Notes under the pieces: model-generated
The model's input: the letters and a program-made list of their open reading frames with translations, nothing else
Database searches by the model: none
Told to the model about the DNA's origin: nothing
Translations under genes and position numbers: made by a program
NCBI RefSeq assembly: GCF_003386235.1
Contig: NZ_QRDZ01000006.1
Span: 113,047 to 177,046, forward strand
DNA from: Cohnella phaseoli
GTDB lineage: Bacteria > Bacillota > Bacilli > Paenibacillales > Paenibacillaceae
Length of the DNA stretch: 64,000 nucleotides
Reading direction: 5' to 3'
In this document: piece by piece, positions 25,910-34,433 of the stretch
Numbering within the stretch: position 1 is the stretch's first letter
Layout of the letters: each line of letters opens with the position of its first letter

Positions 25910-27193
25910 ATGCGTAAACAGAAGAAGGCGGGCTTCGTCGCGCTGTGTCTGGCTCTGTCGCTGCTGGCGGGCTGCGGGGGCGGGGGGCAGAACGCCGCCG
26001 AAGCGGGAACGGGCGGCTCGGCTTCGCAGCCGAAGGAAGAGAACGTGACGCTAAAGCTGTACCTGGTCAACAACGCGAACATGAATTTGGAGGAGATCAA
26101 CCGGAGGTTCGAGGAGAAATATCCGAACATCCGCATCGATTACGAGGGAGCGCCGGTCGATCAATTTGAAACCGTTATCAAGACGAAGCTTGCCTCCGGG
26201 GACGCTCCGGACATTTTCACCGTATTCGCCGGAACGAAGAAGGACCCGTTCGTCAACGCCGGATACTTAATGGATTTGAGCGGCGAGCCGTGGGTGCAGC
26301 GGCTGACTCCGGGGGCGCTTCGCTCGGCCAGCGCGGACGGCAAAGTATACGGACTTCCGCGCAGCCAGAACGTGATCGGCGTAATTTACAACAAGAAAAT
26401 TTTCAAGGATCTTGGTCTCGCCATTCCGACCGATTGGCAGTCGTTCCTGGATGCCGCGCACAAGATCAAGGATTCCGGCGTGACGCCGATCGGCCTCGGA
26501 CTGAAGGACCAGTTCGTCACCCAGTTGATTCCGTACGCGATGGCGGCGTCGGCGATTTATCGCGACAACCCCGATTTTGACGCGCAGATGGCGGAAGGCA
26601 AGGCGACATTCGCCGGCTCCGTCTGGGAGAAGATGATGGCGGACTACGTCGATCTGGAGAAGCAGGGCTTGACGAACAAAGGCGTTCTCGGAACGGCGAA
26701 CGATCAGGTGCTGCAGCTGATGAGCTCGGGCAAGGTCGCGATGACGGTCAGTCTGAACGCGGTCGTGCCGGCGCTGAAGGCGGCGAATCCAGAGCTGGAG
26801 TGGGGGATGTTCCCGCTGCCGTACGTGGAGGCAGGCGAGCCGATCTGGGTATCGACCGGTCCGGCGCTGTTCGCCGGAGCGTATGCCAAGACGAAGCATC
26901 CCGACGCGGTCAAAAAGTATCTCGATTTCGTCGCTGAGCCGGAAAGCATGAAGACGATTCTCGATGCGACCCAATCTTTCTCCATCGTCGACGACGTGAC
27001 GCCGAGCCTGGACGCGGCGTTGATGGAGATCGAGCCCAGCCTGAAGGTCGGAACGTATGCTTTCCTCGATCAGAACTGGCCCGCAGCCGTGCAGCCGCAA
27101 ATGTTCGTCGGCATTCAAGGCGTGTTCGCCGGAGGAAGCATAAACGAAATGCTTGCGAAAATGGACGAGGCGTACAAGGAAGGCGGTAAATAA
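25910..27193 (+). CDS. Family 1 extracellular sugar-binding lipoprotein (system 2)
   Basis: A protein of 427 residues from the ATG at 25910, 9 bases after GGGAGGT. An upstream in-frame ATG at 25892 overlaps that site. The lipobox is LLAGC (Cys22). The mature protein has the MsmE-like family 1 fold (INRRFEEKYPNIRIDYEGAP, YGLPRSQNVIGVIYNKKIFKDLGL). A TATAAT at 25863-25868 suggests its own promoter after the regulator gene. It captures the substrate of the two permeases that follow. The linked GH78 enzyme implies a rhamnosyl oligosaccharide. Confidence 0.9.
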   Translation: MRKQKKAGFVALCLALSLLAGCGGGGQNAAEAGTGGSASQPKEENVTLKLYLVNNANMNLEEINRRFEEKYPNIRIDYEGAPVDQFETVIKTKLASGDAPDIFTVFAGTKKDPFVNAGYLMDLSGEPWVQRLTPGALRSASADGKVYGLPRSQNVIGVIYNKKIFKDLGLAIPTDWQSFLDAAHKIKDSGVTPIGLGLKDQFVTQLIPYAMAASAIYRDNPDFDAQMAEGKATFAGSVWEKMMADYVDLEKQGLTNKGVLGTANDQVLQLMSSGKVAMTVSLNAVVPALKAANPELEWGMFPLPYVEAGEPIWVSTGPALFAGAYAKTKHPDAVKKYLDFVAEPESMKTILDATQSFSIVDDVTPSLDAALMEIEPSLKVGTYAFLDQNWPAAVQPQMFVGIQGVFAGGSINEMLAKMDEAYKEGGK

Positions 27194-27206
27194 ACGAGTT
27201 GATCGC

Positions 27207-27234
27207 GGGTGCGGATCCGAGAAGATCTGCACCC
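27207..27234 (+). other. Stem-loop after the system 2 binding-protein gene
   Basis: GGGTGCGGATC (27207-27217) pairs with GATCTGCACCC (27224-27234), with one mismatch. No T tract follows. It resembles the hairpin after the system 1 binding-protein gene in position and may raise binding-protein mRNA over permease mRNA. Confidence 0.5.
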
Positions 27235-27366
27235 CGGTTAAATCAACGGTTCGTATAAGAATAAATCCTACTTTTAATATGCGAATGATAGGATAAAAGA
27301 GGGCGCTCTCGCCTTATTTCAAGGACGTTTAAAATGCGCAATCGCGAAAAACACAAGGAGGACACT

Positions 27367-28239
27367 ATGAAACGGACTGGCATCGACGGAGTCTTCCTGC
27401 TGCCCGCATTTCTCGTTTTTACGATTTTTCTGGCTTATCCGGTACTCAGCAGCTTCTATTACAGCATGACGGATTGGAACGGGCTAAGCCCGACGATCGA
27501 TTTTATCGGCTTGGACAATTTTCGCAAGCTGCTGCATGACAAGGACGTCTGGAAGGGGCTGCAAAACACACTGCTGATCGCGCTGTTCGTCACCGTGCTG
27601 CAGAACGTCATCGGCCTGCTGCTCGCCCTCGGCTTGCAAAAAACCGGCTTCGTCCAGCGTCTTCTGCGCGCGTGGTACCTGCTGCCGGCGCTGCTCAGCC
27701 CGCTTGCGATCGGATATATTTGGAGCTATATGTACAATCCGCAATTCGGGGTTATCAATACGATTTTGGAGTTTGTCGGTCTGTCGGACTGGACGCAGGA
27801 TTGGTTGGGCGACCGCAGGCTGGCGATCTACAGCGTCATCGGCGCGAATTTGTGGCAGTGGGTGGCGTTCAGCATGATCATTTACGTCGCGGGGCTGCAA
27901 TCGATTCCGCGCGACATGTACGAGGCGGCCGACATCGACGGCGCCGGAGCGTTCAGCAGGTTCAAAAACATTACGTTCCCGCTCGTCGCTCCCGCTTTTA
28001 CAGTGAATATCGTCGTGACGATGATCGTGGGACTCAAGCTTTTCGACCTTATCTTTATTATGACCAACGGCGGTCCTGGCGGATCGACGGAAAATCTCGC
28101 GGTCATGCTGTACCGTCAGGCGTTTGCCCTGAATCGGATGGGTTACGCGAACGCGATCGCGCTGCTGATGTTCGCGATGATCCTCGTCTTCTCCCTCGTT
28201 CAGATCGCCCTGCTGCGCAGAAGAGAGGTGGAATACTGA
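27367..28239 (+). CDS. Sugar ABC transporter permease, MalF/UgpA type (system 2)
   Basis: A protein of 290 residues from the ATG at 27367, 5 bases after AAGGAGG. A longer start at 27334 includes the ribosome site. It has six predicted helices with the EAA loop VAGLQSIPRDMYEAADIDGAGAFSRF. It is the first channel subunit for the 25910 binding protein and is followed after one base by the second permease. Confidence 0.9.
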   Translation: MKRTGIDGVFLLPAFLVFTIFLAYPVLSSFYYSMTDWNGLSPTIDFIGLDNFRKLLHDKDVWKGLQNTLLIALFVTVLQNVIGLLLALGLQKTGFVQRLLRAWYLLPALLSPLAIGYIWSYMYNPQFGVINTILEFVGLSDWTQDWLGDRRLAIYSVIGANLWQWVAFSMIIYVAGLQSIPRDMYEAADIDGAGAFSRFKNITFPLVAPAFTVNIVVTMIVGLKLFDLIFIMTNGGPGGSTENLAVMLYRQAFALNRMGYANAIALLMFAMILVFSLVQIALLRRREVEY

Positions 28240-28240
28240 G

Positions 28241-29059
28241 ATGAATCTACGCCGATTGCTGATGCCGCTTACGCTCGCTTTTTGGGCCGCGATCGTATTT
28301 ATTCCTTTTTATCTCGTCGTAACCATGTCGCTCAAATCGCCCACGGATTTGCAGTACGGTCCGCTGAAGTGGCCGGAGACGTTGAAGTTCTCCAACTATT
28401 TGACCGCCTGGCAGCAGGCGAATATGGGGCAAGCGTTCCTGAACAGCATTCTGATTACGGGCGTTTCCCTCGTTCTCATCGTCGTTTTCAGCTCGATGGC
28501 GGCCTATCCGCTGGCGCGGCGAACGGACAGATGGTCGGACGCTCTCTACGTTTATTTTCTGGCTGGCATTATGGTACCGTTCCAGCTCGCGATGATTCCG
28601 CTGTACAAGCTGCTTAACGGTTTAAATTTGATCGGAAAATATCCAGGGGCGATCGCGGTATATATCGCAACGGGAATCCCGTTTGCGGTGTTCCTGTACG
28701 TCTCGTTCTTCAAAACGGTCCCCCGGGAGCTGGAGGAGTCGGCGCAGATCGATGGCAGCGGTTCGTTTCGAACGTTCTGGCAAATTTTATTCCCGCTCGT
28801 CAAGCCGATTACGTCGACCGTGATTATTATTAAAAGCTTGTTTATTTGGAACGATTTCTTCATTCCGCTGTTGTTCCTGCAAAGCAAGGCGATGCGCAAT
28901 ATTCCGCTGTCGCTCTACTCGTTCACGAGCGAGTACACAAATAACTGGGTGCTCATTTTCGCCGCCGTTGTGATCGGGTCGCTTCCGCTGATCGGACTGT
29001 TCCTGGCGTTGCAGAAGCATTTTATCCAGGGGATCGCCAGCGGCGCAGTCAAAGGATAG
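28241..29059 (+). CDS. Sugar ABC transporter permease, MalG/UgpE type (system 2)
   Basis: A protein of 272 residues with six predicted helices and the EAA loop FFKTVPRELEESAQIDGSGSFRTFWQILFPLV. The family-typical end is KHFIQGIASGAVKG. Its ATG closely follows the preceding stop (GAGATG context, with AGAGAGG upstream), so the two permeases are translationally coupled. The rhamnosidase gene follows 12 bases later. Confidence 0.9.
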   Translation: MNLRRLLMPLTLAFWAAIVFIPFYLVVTMSLKSPTDLQYGPLKWPETLKFSNYLTAWQQANMGQAFLNSILITGVSLVLIVVFSSMAAYPLARRTDRWSDALYVYFLAGIMVPFQLAMIPLYKLLNGLNLIGKYPGAIAVYIATGIPFAVFLYVSFFKTVPRELEESAQIDGSGSFRTFWQILFPLVKPITSTVIIIKSLFIWNDFFIPLLFLQSKAMRNIPLSLYSFTSEYTNNWVLIFAAVVIGSLPLIGLFLALQKHFIQGIASGAVKG

Positions 29060-29071
29060 GGGGAATCGGAC

Positions 29072-31861
29072 ATGACGGAAAAAGTTCGCGTCGGAGCTTT
29101 AAGATGCGAGTATATGGCGGAACCGCTGGGCCTCGGCATTGTCGCTCCGAGATTAAGCTGGGAGCTGCGCGCCGCAAGAAGGGGAGTGCGCCAGACCGCG
29201 TACCGGATTCGGGTGACGGACGGCGAGACGGTCGTATGGGATACGGGGAAGGTGGCGTCCGGCAGCTCTTCCGGCATAGCTTACGAAGGATCGGAGCTGC
29301 GCTCGAGACGCCGGTACGAGTGGCAGGTTATGGTGTGGGACGAACGCGGCGAATCGTCCGAATGGAGCGAGGCGGCGCGGTGGGAGATGGGCCTGCTGGA
29401 CCCGGAGGACTGGTCGGCGAAGTGGATCGAGCCGGAGCAGACGACTGTACCCGAAGAGCCGCCGCTCGATTTCTACGACCGGACGAAGAAGCTGCCGCCG
29501 ACCGATTACGGCCGACTGCTGCCCTGCCCGCTGCTGCGCAAACGGTTCGAGGCGAAGGGGAAGGCGAGACGAGCGCGTATTTATGCGACCGCCCACGGCA
29601 TCTATGAGCTGGAGCTGAACGGCCGGAAGGTCGGCGATCAGGAGCTGGCTCCGGAGATGACATCCTACGACCGCTGCTTGCAGGTGCATGCTTATGATGT
29701 AACGGAGCTGGTGGCGGAAGGCGCGAACGCGCTCGGCGCGACGCTTGCGGATGGGTGGTATGCGGGACGCGTCGGCCTGATGGGCGACAACTGCCAATAC
29801 GGCAATCGGCTGGCGCTGCTGCTTCAGCTGGAGATGGAATACGAGGACGGCTCGCGGCAGACGATCGTCTCGGACGACGGCTTCAGAAGCTCGTTCGGCC
29901 CCTACGTCTATTCCGATCTGTTCATCGGAGAGCGGTACGACGCCCGATTGGAGAAGCTGGGCTGGAGCACGGGCGATTACGAAGACCGGGAATGGAGCCC
30001 CGCCCGCGAGGTCGAACGGGATCGCGGCGTTCTGGTCGCGGCATACGGCGAACCGGTGCGGGCTGTCCTTACGATAGCAGCGGAACGCATCATCCGTACG
30101 CCGTTGGGCGAGACGGTAATCGATTTCGGCCAGGTCATCGCCGGAAGAGTTCGCATGCGCGTGCGGGGCGAGGCCGGTGCGGAGATCGTGCTGGAGCACA
30201 GCGAGGTGCTGGACGAGCAGGGCAATTATTTGAACAACATTCGCGGTAGGTTTAAGGACCAGAAGGATGTCTACGTGCTGCGAGGAGACGAGGCGGGCGA
30301 GACGTATGAGCCGAAGTTTACGTACCACGGGTTCCGCTACGTCAAAGTAACGGGGTATCCGCCGGGAGAGCTGCGGGTCGGTGACTTCGAGGCGGTCGTG
30401 CTGTCCTCCGACTTGCGCGCCACTGGGAACTTCAGTTGCTCGGACGAGCGGATCAACCGGCTGCAGGAAAATATCGTCTGGAGCCAGCGGGGCAATTTGC
30501 TGGCGATTCCGACAGACTGTCCGCAGCGGGAGCGGGCGGGATGGACCGGCGACATTCAGGTGTTCGCCCCGACGGCCTGTTTTAATATGGACGTAAACCC
30601 GTTCCTCTCCCGCTGGCTGCGCAACATGTCGGCGGAGCAGCGGGACGACGGGCAAATTCCGATCGTCGTGCCGTATATGAAAGGGTACGAGAACATTATT
30701 TTTCCGCCGATGGGGACGCATTCCTCCGCCGGCTGGGGCGACGCCTGCATTCTCGTGCCATGGGCGCTGTACGAGAGCTACGGAGACGTGAGAGTGCTGG
30801 CCGAGCATTACGACATGATGGTTCGCTGGGTCAATTATATCGAGAAATCCGCTGCCGAGGGCTCGGATGCAGAACCTTCTTCGGTCGCCGAGCGGCAAAA
30901 ATATTTGTGGAATACCGGCTTTCACTTCGGCGACTGGCTGATTCCGAGCATGAGCGTCGGCAAGGACGGGCAGACGGTCGATATGATGCAAAGCGCCTTC
31001 GCCACGAAGGAGCTGGTCTCGACCTGCTTCTTCGCCTATTCCGCCGAGCTGCTCTCGCGGATTGCCCGACTGGTGGGCAAGGAGGAGGACGCCAACCGGT
31101 ACGCGGAGCTTAACCGCAACGTTCGCAGTGCGTTCGCCGGGGAGTATTTGGACGAGGACGGCCGATTGAAGGCTCACTTCCAGGGCATATATGTGTTGGC
31201 GCTGCAAATGAGGATGGTTCCCGACGAGGCTCGGGGCAAGGTGCTGAACCAACTGGTCGGCTTGATCGAGGAAAACGGATATCGGCTCGATACCGGTTTC
31301 CTGTCGGTGCCCTATCTTCTGGATGTGCTGTGCGACAACGGACGCAGCGACATCGCTTACCGGCTGCTGTATCAGACGGACTGTCCGTCCTGGCTGTACG
31401 AGGTTGAGAAAGGCGCGACGACGATCTGGGAAGCGTGGCAGGCGATTATGCCAAGCGGCAAAGTGACGAACGTCTCGTACAATCATTACGCCTTCGGCTG
31501 CATAGGCGACTGGCTGTACCGGCGCATTGCCGGACTGGACAAGGGGGAGGACGGATACCGCCGGATTGTCGTCAAGCCGGCCTTCGACTGCGGTCTGACC
31601 AGGGCCGGTGCGCGTTACGAGTCCGTGCTCGGAACGATCGTGTCCGAGTGGCGGCTTGACGGCGCGACGGCGACGCAGATTGTGACGGTGCCGCCGAACG
31701 CGACGGCGGTCGTGCACCTGCCGGGAGCGAATCTGTCCGAAGCCCGCGAGGGAGGCAAGGCGCTTCTTACGACGGATGGGCTGATCTCCGCTCGCCAGAC
31801 GGAGCAGGGAGTCGTCGCTGAGATCGGCAGCGGCAATTATATGTTTGAGTATACGCATTAA
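29072..31861 (+). CDS. GH78 alpha-L-rhamnosidase
   Basis: A protein of 929 residues without signal peptide, so it acts in the cytoplasm on imported saccharides. Two N-terminal beta domains (Bac_rhamnosid N-type, with the SVGALRCEYMAEPLGLG-like start) precede a concanavalin-like domain and an (alpha/alpha)6 barrel. The GH78 signature DCPQRERAGWTGDIQVF begins at Asp482, and the barrel continues through WGDACILVPWALYESYGD and TTIWEAWQAIMPSG. It releases terminal alpha-L-rhamnose from plant glycosides or rhamnogalacturonan fragments. It is the last gene of system 2 and gives the best hint of that importer's substrate. Confidence 0.93.
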   Translation: MTEKVRVGALRCEYMAEPLGLGIVAPRLSWELRAARRGVRQTAYRIRVTDGETVVWDTGKVASGSSSGIAYEGSELRSRRRYEWQVMVWDERGESSEWSEAARWEMGLLDPEDWSAKWIEPEQTTVPEEPPLDFYDRTKKLPPTDYGRLLPCPLLRKRFEAKGKARRARIYATAHGIYELELNGRKVGDQELAPEMTSYDRCLQVHAYDVTELVAEGANALGATLADGWYAGRVGLMGDNCQYGNRLALLLQLEMEYEDGSRQTIVSDDGFRSSFGPYVYSDLFIGERYDARLEKLGWSTGDYEDREWSPAREVERDRGVLVAAYGEPVRAVLTIAAERIIRTPLGETVIDFGQVIAGRVRMRVRGEAGAEIVLEHSEVLDEQGNYLNNIRGRFKDQKDVYVLRGDEAGETYEPKFTYHGFRYVKVTGYPPGELRVGDFEAVVLSSDLRATGNFSCSDERINRLQENIVWSQRGNLLAIPTDCPQRERAGWTGDIQVFAPTACFNMDVNPFLSRWLRNMSAEQRDDGQIPIVVPYMKGYENIIFPPMGTHSSAGWGDACILVPWALYESYGDVRVLAEHYDMMVRWVNYIEKSAAEGSDAEPSSVAERQKYLWNTGFHFGDWLIPSMSVGKDGQTVDMMQSAFATKELVSTCFFAYSAELLSRIARLVGKEEDANRYAELNRNVRSAFAGEYLDEDGRLKAHFQGIYVLALQMRMVPDEARGKVLNQLVGLIEENGYRLDTGFLSVPYLLDVLCDNGRSDIAYRLLYQTDCPSWLYEVEKGATTIWEAWQAIMPSGKVTNVSYNHYAFGCIGDWLYRRIAGLDKGEDGYRRIVVKPAFDCGLTRAGARYESVLGTIVSEWRLDGATATQIVTVPPNATAVVHLPGANLSEAREGGKALLTTDGLISARQTEQGVVAEIGSGNYMFEYTH

Positions 31862-31864
31862 ACA

Positions 31865-31896
31865 ACGTAAGCCCGGCCATTTGGCCGGGCTTACGT
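31865..31896. terminator. Bidirectional terminator between convergent genes
   Basis: A perfect 15-bp inverted repeat (31865-31879 with 31882-31896, outer sequence ACGTAAGCCCGG) separates the rhamnosidase from the convergent serine hydrolase. Its 3' edge touches the hydrolase stop codon. The T content is poor, but its strength and position argue for termination on both strands. Confidence 0.75.
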
Positions 31897-33000
31897 CTAA
31901 CGCTGCCTGTCGCAACGCCGCAAAATGTCGATCGCCTTAAACATCAGTCTCAGCCCTTTTCGATTGTAACGGAATTGATTCAAGCCACCGATGAGATAGG
32001 CGTCGGTCTCCGGATGATAGAACAGCCACGAGCCGGACGTTCCCATATTGCCCCAGGAGCTGTACTTGCCGGGCATAAGCAGGAACATCGGCTTAATGAT
32101 CATCAAACCGTAGCCGTAATCGATGCCGGGAAAAAACCTCCCCCGTTCGCTTTTCATTTTAGCCAATGTCGTCTCCCCGACGATGCGATGTTCGACCAGC
32201 GCCTTCATCAGCTTAAGCTGATCAGCGGTTGTGGACACGACGCCGCCTCCCGCATACATGAAGCTCAAGCTTTCGAGCTCGGTCACATCGCGGTTGCGAT
32301 TATATAACCGGGCGAGCGGAGGGGAGCCGTTCGACTGCTCGATGGGTTCGGAGTAGCGGGAAAACCAGGTTTGCTTCATATCCAACGGCTCGAAAAGATG
32401 TCGGCGCAGCAGCTCATGGTAAGGCTTGCCCGTTGCCTGCACCAGCGTCATGCCAAGCAGATGGTAGCCCGTATCCGAATAGTGGAAGCCCGTTCCCGGC
32501 GGAAAATGATTTTTCAACCTCGTTTTTGTCCACTCGACCATCTCCCTAGGCGTCCACCCGCGCTGCGCATTCCCGAAAATGAGCTCAAGCATCGATGCCT
32601 CGCCCTTCGGCTTATCCTCAAAAAAATCGTTCAAGCCCGACGAGTGGTTCAGCAAATGCTTGACTCGAATGGCGTTTCCGAAATCTTGTCCCTTGTACAG
32701 ATGCAGGCCGCGCAGCAGCTCGGGATCGAGATAATCCGAGATCGGGTCGTCAAAGCCGAGCAGACCCTCTTCGACAAGCCGGGCGCAGAGGACCGCGGCG
32801 AACAGCTTGCTGACGCTGGCAATGTAATAGGGCTGGTCTTCATGGACGGGGGCAGCGAGGTCGGTGCCTTCCGCGAGCTTCAGATGAACGCCTAACCGTT
32901 CGGAATGTACCAAAAAATAAGCGTTGCGGATTAGCGGATCGCGATTCACCGTACGCTGGAACAGCGCTTCGATTCGCGATTGCGCTTCGATTGCATTCAT
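31897..33000 (-). CDS. Serine hydrolase of the class C beta-lactamase/PBP family
   Basis: A protein of 367 residues. The nucleophile motif SVSK places Ser62 and Lys65, and YSD (Tyr174-Asp176) stands for the YxN element. Segments such as LNHSSGLNDFF and FSRYSEPIEQSNGSPPLARLYN fit the Beta-lactamase (PF00144) family. No signal peptide is seen, so it probably acts as a cytosolic esterase or peptidase. The substrate is unknown. It is downstream of a TetR gene with 13 bases between them, so it is the likely target of that repressor. Confidence 0.87.
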   Translation of the reverse strand: MNAIEAQSRIEALFQRTVNRDPLIRNAYFLVHSERLGVHLKLAEGTDLAAPVHEDQPYYIASVSKLFAAVLCARLVEEGLLGFDDPISDYLDPELLRGLHLYKGQDFGNAIRVKHLLNHSSGLNDFFEDKPKGEASMLELIFGNAQRGWTPREMVEWTKTRLKNHFPPGTGFHYSDTGYHLLGMTLVQATGKPYHELLRRHLFEPLDMKQTWFSRYSEPIEQSNGSPPLARLYNRNRDVTELESLSFMYAGGGVVSTTADQLKLMKALVEHRIVGETTLAKMKSERGRFFPGIDYGYGLMIIKPMFLLMPGKYSSWGNMGTSGSWLFYHPETDAYLIGGLNQFRYNRKGLRLMFKAIDILRRCDRQR

Positions 33001-33013
33001 CGCCGTTTCCCCT

Positions 33014-33601
33014 TTACTTTTGCGGATCGTTAGGTACAGCTTGTTTTCGCGCCAGTTCGGCGGCGATCAGATCTTCTCCCGTTTGCCGGAGCAGCTCGAC
33101 GAGCGTCTCTTCGCTTACTCCCGGGAGCGAGCCATTGATGTCCATCACGGACAGCCCTAGCTGAAAAATGCGCATTTTGAATAAAATCCCCATCAATTCC
33201 TCCTCCGAGAACGGCGCAAGCTTCGGCGCGCCCTTCATCTGCGAGAGGAGGTCTGTAACGGGTGTTTGGACATCCTTCAGGCGGGGATGATTATTAACCG
33301 CGAGTTCCCGAAACAGCGCAGGATGCTCTCGTGCGAACTTCAGGCTGGCGATGCCGATGCTTAAAAAAGGGTCGGGGCTGTACGGCGTTCGCGCCATCTC
33401 CGCCGACAGGTCGAAGATTCGGACCAACACCGCGTCCTTCAGCTCCTCAACATCTTTGAAATTGACGTAGATCGGCGCGATCGAGCTGCCAAGCTCGTCG
33501 GCGATTTTGCGGATCGTAATCGCGTCCAGCCCTTCGCGGTCGGCGATGGCAAGCGCGGCGTCGACGATCGCTTCCTTGGTAAATTTAGCTTTTGGCGGCA
33601 T
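33014..33601 (-). CDS. TetR/AcrR-family transcriptional regulator
   Basis: A protein of 195 residues. The N-terminal helix-turn-helix is typical (FTKEAIVDAALAIADREGLDAITIRKIADELG followed by APIYVNFKDVEEL). The C-terminal ligand domain is family-typical but not assignable to a ligand. It forms a two-gene operon with the serine hydrolase downstream on the same strand. A perfect palindromic operator lies immediately before its start, so it most likely represses itself and the hydrolase until a ligand binds. Confidence 0.9.
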   Translation of the reverse strand: MPPKAKFTKEAIVDAALAIADREGLDAITIRKIADELGSSIAPIYVNFKDVEELKDAVLVRIFDLSAEMARTPYSPDPFLSIGIASLKFAREHPALFRELAVNNHPRLKDVQTPVTDLLSQMKGAPKLAPFSEEELMGILFKMRIFQLGLSVMDINGSLPGVSEETLVELLRQTGEDLIAAELARKQAVPNDPQK

Positions 33602-33623
33602 AGCGAACTCCTTGCATATCTAT

Positions 33624-33649
33624 TGATACATATCATTTGATATGTATCA
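33624..33649. promoter_or_regulatory. Palindromic TetR operator
   Basis: TGATACATATCA (33624-33635) and TGATATGTATCA (33638-33649) form a perfect 12-bp inverted repeat with a 2-base centre, about 23 bases before the TetR ATG. Length, symmetry and position match a TetR-family autoregulatory site. Confidence 0.8.
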
Positions 33650-33754
33650 TGCCATAGCGAAACGGCATTGTAAAGAAGGAAAAGAGGCTGAGGCTGAAAA
33701 GACGGATGAGTTTATGGCATGCGAAGAGACTTCCGCGAGGGAAGTCCGGTGGAT

Positions 33755-34155
33755 AATCGTACAAAGTTAGGGGGGGGGGACCGATCGGGCTTAAGCAGCG
33801 GGTGTTTGTAGGAGAAATCGTACAAAGTAGCTCGGATCGGGCTTAAACGGCGGGTGTTTGTAGGAGAAATCGTACAAAGTGACTCGGATCGGGCTTAAGC
33901 GGCGGGTGTTTGTAGGAGAAATCGTACAAAGTAGCTCGGATCGGGCTTAAGTGGCGGGCTGCGGAGGTTTGTAGGAGAAATCGTACAAAGTAGCTCGGAT
34001 CGGGCTTAAGTGGCGGGCTGTGGAGGTTTGTAGGAGAAATCGTACAAAGTAGCTTGGATCGGGCTTAAACGGCGGGTGTTTGTAGGAGAAATCGTACAAA
34101 GTAGCTCGGATCGGGCTTAAGCGGCGGGCGTTTGTAGGAAAGATCGTACAAAGCG
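33755..34155. repeat. Intergenic tandem array, eight copies of a 52/59-bp unit
   Basis: A core ATCGTACAAAG recurs eight times, beginning at about 33755, 33816, 33868, 33920, 33979, 34038, 34090 and 34142. Spacings are 61, 52, 52, 59, 59, 52 and 52 bases. Seven copies carry TTTGTA-N10-TACAAA (left arm altered or absent in the first). The rest of the unit (CGGATCGGGCTTAAG, GGCGGG) is conserved too, so these are not CRISPR repeats with unique spacers. The 59-base units carry an extra 7 bases (CTGCGGA or CTGTGGA). A run of ten G lies in the first unit. No open frame explains it. Confidence 0.85.
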
Positions 34156-34433
34156 ACCAAAATCAAAGGGATGTCACTAAAACGTATTCGATGATTATGC
34201 GGATAACTGCTGTTGATTTATCTGGAAAGTGTTAAGGGTCAATCATAGCCTGGAGACTGCCACATACGCTCCTGAAATTAACCTTGTCACCGGTTTATCC
34301 ATTCAGTATTTTCGGGAGCGTATAGCAGCGGAAGGAGGTGCATACCCTTGCAACTTGTTCATCGACTATCTTTTACAGCAACTTGTAGTGCTTATGGGGC
34401 TGCGCCTTCTCGGCTGATGTTATTTGACCGAGG
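34156..34433. other. Stretch between repeat array and LacI gene without a supportable gene
   Basis: Together with the array and the region from 33650, this makes a gap of about 780 bases without a confident gene. An open frame of 62 codons (34229-34417, plus strand) has no ribosome site and no family resemblance that I recognise. I see no terminator for the LacI gene here beyond weak inverted repeats. Confidence 0.4.

Noticed and set aside
29153..31915. Minus-strand open frame of 920 codons opposite the GH78 gene
   Set aside because: It mirrors the GC-rich codon pattern of the rhamnosidase, lacks any domain, is rich in Arg/Gln/His as antisense frames are, and runs through the terminator.
33755..34155. 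Tandem repeats considered as a CRISPR array
   Set aside because: The sequence between cores is also conserved, so there are no unique spacers, and no cas genes are nearby.
34229..34417. 62-codon plus-strand frame
   Set aside because: No ribosome site, no recognised family, and its composition differs from neighbouring genes. Mentioned only as a possible remnant.
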